DNA of 41,134 bases, from positions 1 through 41,134 of the forward strand of contig CAMAKT010000002.1 of NCBI GenBank assembly GCA_945836135.1, written 5' to 3'. Positions 39,607 to 41,134 of the stretch are shown here, one piece after another; position 1 is the stretch's first letter, and each line of letters starts with the position of its first letter. The notes beneath the pieces were generated by a model that was not told the origin of the DNA, ran no database searches, and worked only from the letters and a program-made list of their open reading frames with translations. Origin of the DNA: an uncultured Clostridia bacterium. GTDB lineage: Bacteria; Bacillota; Clostridia; Lachnospirales; Lachnospiraceae. A program made the position numbers and the translations under genes.

Positions 39607-40282
39607 AACCGTAATCCCCCCATTTCTCATCAGATACAATCTCTCCATGATCAATGGTGATAACTCTCTTCTTCATTGCACGGACAAGGTCCATGTTATG
39701 AGTTACCACAACCACGGTTGTTCCTCTTTTATTTGCCTCATCAAGAAGCTTCATAATCTCCCATGAATTAGCATTGTCAAGATTACCCGTAGGCTCGTCC
39801 GCCAACAGAATCTCCGGCTTATTAATCAATGCTCTGGCAATCGCGGCTCTCTGCTGCTCCCCTCCTGAAAGCTGTGAAGGAAAATACTTATACTTTTCAA
39901 GAAGCCCTACCATCGAGAGCATGGACAAAACTTCTGAACGTATTCTCCTGGCAGGAGCCTCCACAACCTTCTGCGCAAAAGCGATATTGTCATATATATT
40001 CCTGTCCTCAAGAAGTCTGAAATCCTGAAACACCACTCCCATATCACGGCGAATAATCGGAAGTTCTCTCCTCTTAGCCCTGCCAAGATTCTTGCCGTTA
40101 ATAAAAATATGTCCCGACGTCGGCTCTAACTCCTTAAGCAGCAGCTTAATAAGCGTAGACTTACCAGCACCGCTCTGTCCTACAATGAATACAAATTCAC
40201 CCTTTTCAACACGCAGGCTGATATTGTTCAAAGCAGGGAAACCGGTGGAATACGTCTTACATACATTTTCTAATATGAGCAT
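39596..40282 (-). CDS. ftsE: Cell division ATP-binding protein FtsE
   Basis: MLILENVCKTYSTGFPALNNISLRVEKGEFVFIVGQSGAGKSTLIKLLLKE, LSGGEQQRAAIARALINKPEILLADEPTGNLD. Overlaps ftsX by 11 nt. Confidence 0.96.
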   Translation of the reverse strand: MLILENVCKTYSTGFPALNNISLRVEKGEFVFIVGQSGAGKSTLIKLLLKELEPTSGHIFINGKNLGRAKRRELPIIRRDMGVVFQDFRLLEDRNIYDNIAFAQKVVEAPARRIRSEVLSMLSMVGLLEKYKYFPSQLSGGEQQRAAIARALINKPEILLADEPTGNLDNANSWEIMKLLDEANKRGTTVVVVTHNMDLVRAMKKRVITIDHGEIVSDEKWGDYGYED

Positions 40283-40335
40283 ATTTCTTGCCTCCCCTAT
40301 GTTCTTATGTAGCTCTATTCTATACTGACATGCTA

Positions 40336-41134
40336 TTAATAATCAAGTGATTCCATATATTTCATGTAGTCGCGTACCATCAACGCAATCTTAAAAGTAA
40401 TGGCATCATCAAACACTCTTAAGTCCAGCCCTGTATTCTTCTGTATCTTATCAAGACGGTATACGAGAGTATTGCGGTGGATAAAAAGCTGTCTCGATGT
40501 CTCGGACACATTCAAGCTGTTCTCGAAAAACTTGTTAATTGTGGTCAAAGTCTCCTCATCAAAATCATCCGGATTCTGTCCCTCAAAGATTTCCTTAATA
40601 AACATCTTGCAGTGAGACATTGAAAGCTGATAAATAAGTCTTCCGATTCCAAGCTTAGAATATGACACAATATTCCTGTCACTATAGAAAATCTTACCGA
40701 TATCAAGAGCCATCTTAGCTTCCTTATAGGACCTGGATACCTCCTTAATCTCATTGACAATGGTTCCGTAGGCAATATGGACTTTACTCATGGCCTCGGC
40801 ATTGAGAGTATCCAGAATGGTGAGTGCCACCTGGTTCATCTCCTCATAACTCTCACTATTCTTGAGCTCCTTGACAATAATAATATTCTTTTCGTCAACG
40901 GCTGTTATAAAATCCTTTGCCTTAGGAGCAAACAATGTCCTTAAAGTCTCCAGTGCATTATTGTCCTTCTCATGCTTAGTTTCCACAAGGAACACTATTC
41001 TCTTGACATCCGTGTCAATGTGAAGCTTCTTAGCCCTGTTATAAATATCAACAAGCAGAAGATTATCCAGTAAAAGATTCTTGATAAAATTATCCTTATC
41101 AAAACGCTCCTTATATGCCACAAGAAGATTCTGT
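40336..41134 (-). CDS. CdaR/PucR-type transcriptional regulator with C-terminal HTH, truncated by the window edge
   Basis: The reading frame stays open past the 41121 GTG to the edge (NLLVAYKERF...). C-terminal LNVSETSRQLFIHRNTLVYRLDKIQKNTGLDLRVFDDAITFKIAL is the PucR HTH. Confidence 0.85.
   Translation of the reverse strand, partial: QNLLVAYKERFDKDNFIKNLLLDNLLLVDIYNRAKKLHIDTDVKRIVFLVETKHEKDNNALETLRTLFAPKAKDFITAVDEKNIIIVKELKNSESYEEMNQVALTILDTLNAEAMSKVHIAYGTIVNEIKEVSRSYKEAKMALDIGKIFYSDRNIVSYSKLGIGRLIYQLSMSHCKMFIKEIFEGQNPDDFDEETLTTINKFFENSLNVSETSRQLFIHRNTLVYRLDKIQKNTGLDLRVFDDAITFKIALMVRDYMKYMESLDY

Noticed and set aside
1-41134. CRISPR arrays, tRNA/rRNA genes, transposases or prophage genes
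   Set aside because: No direct-repeat arrays, cloverleaf or rRNA-like segments, or mobile-element proteins were recognised by eye or in the ORF translations. tRNAscan/CRISPR tools were not available.

Overview
This looks like a chromosomal window from a low-GC Gram-positive, probably Lachnospiraceae-like, judged from gene content only. Almost every gene is on the minus strand. The only clear plus-strand gene is a short-chain dehydrogenase at about 17.1-17.8 kb. In coordinate order the window holds: a probable 5' end of a tex-like gene; aspartokinase, homoserine dehydrogenase and cheW; prfB with a +1 programmed frameshift; secA; a FecR-like protein, a 1090-aa surface protein and a GAF-HD-GYP protein; a sugar isomerase and a DUF2935 protein; hpf; an intergenic DnaA-box cluster; trxB; the SDR; an AEC permease; a GH51-like arabinofuranosidase; a DUF2974 hydrolase; an ADP-heptose-type cluster (hldE, GT9, gmhB, gmhA); uvrA and uvrB with a LexA-type box; GNAT, a membrane protein and a heterodimeric ABC exporter; an S41 protease, an M23 coiled-coil protein, ftsX and ftsE; and an edge-truncated CdaR/PucR-like regulator. 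The observations most worth following up are (1) four perfect TGTGGATAA DnaA boxes in 102 bp between hpf and trxB, far from any visible dnaA, (2) a near-complete ADP-D,D-heptose pathway plus a GT9 transferase in an apparently Gram-positive genome, with its own promoter and terminator, and (3) an unannotated GH43-like C-terminal remnant next to that cluster. No CRISPR array, rRNA, tRNA or transposase was recognised.
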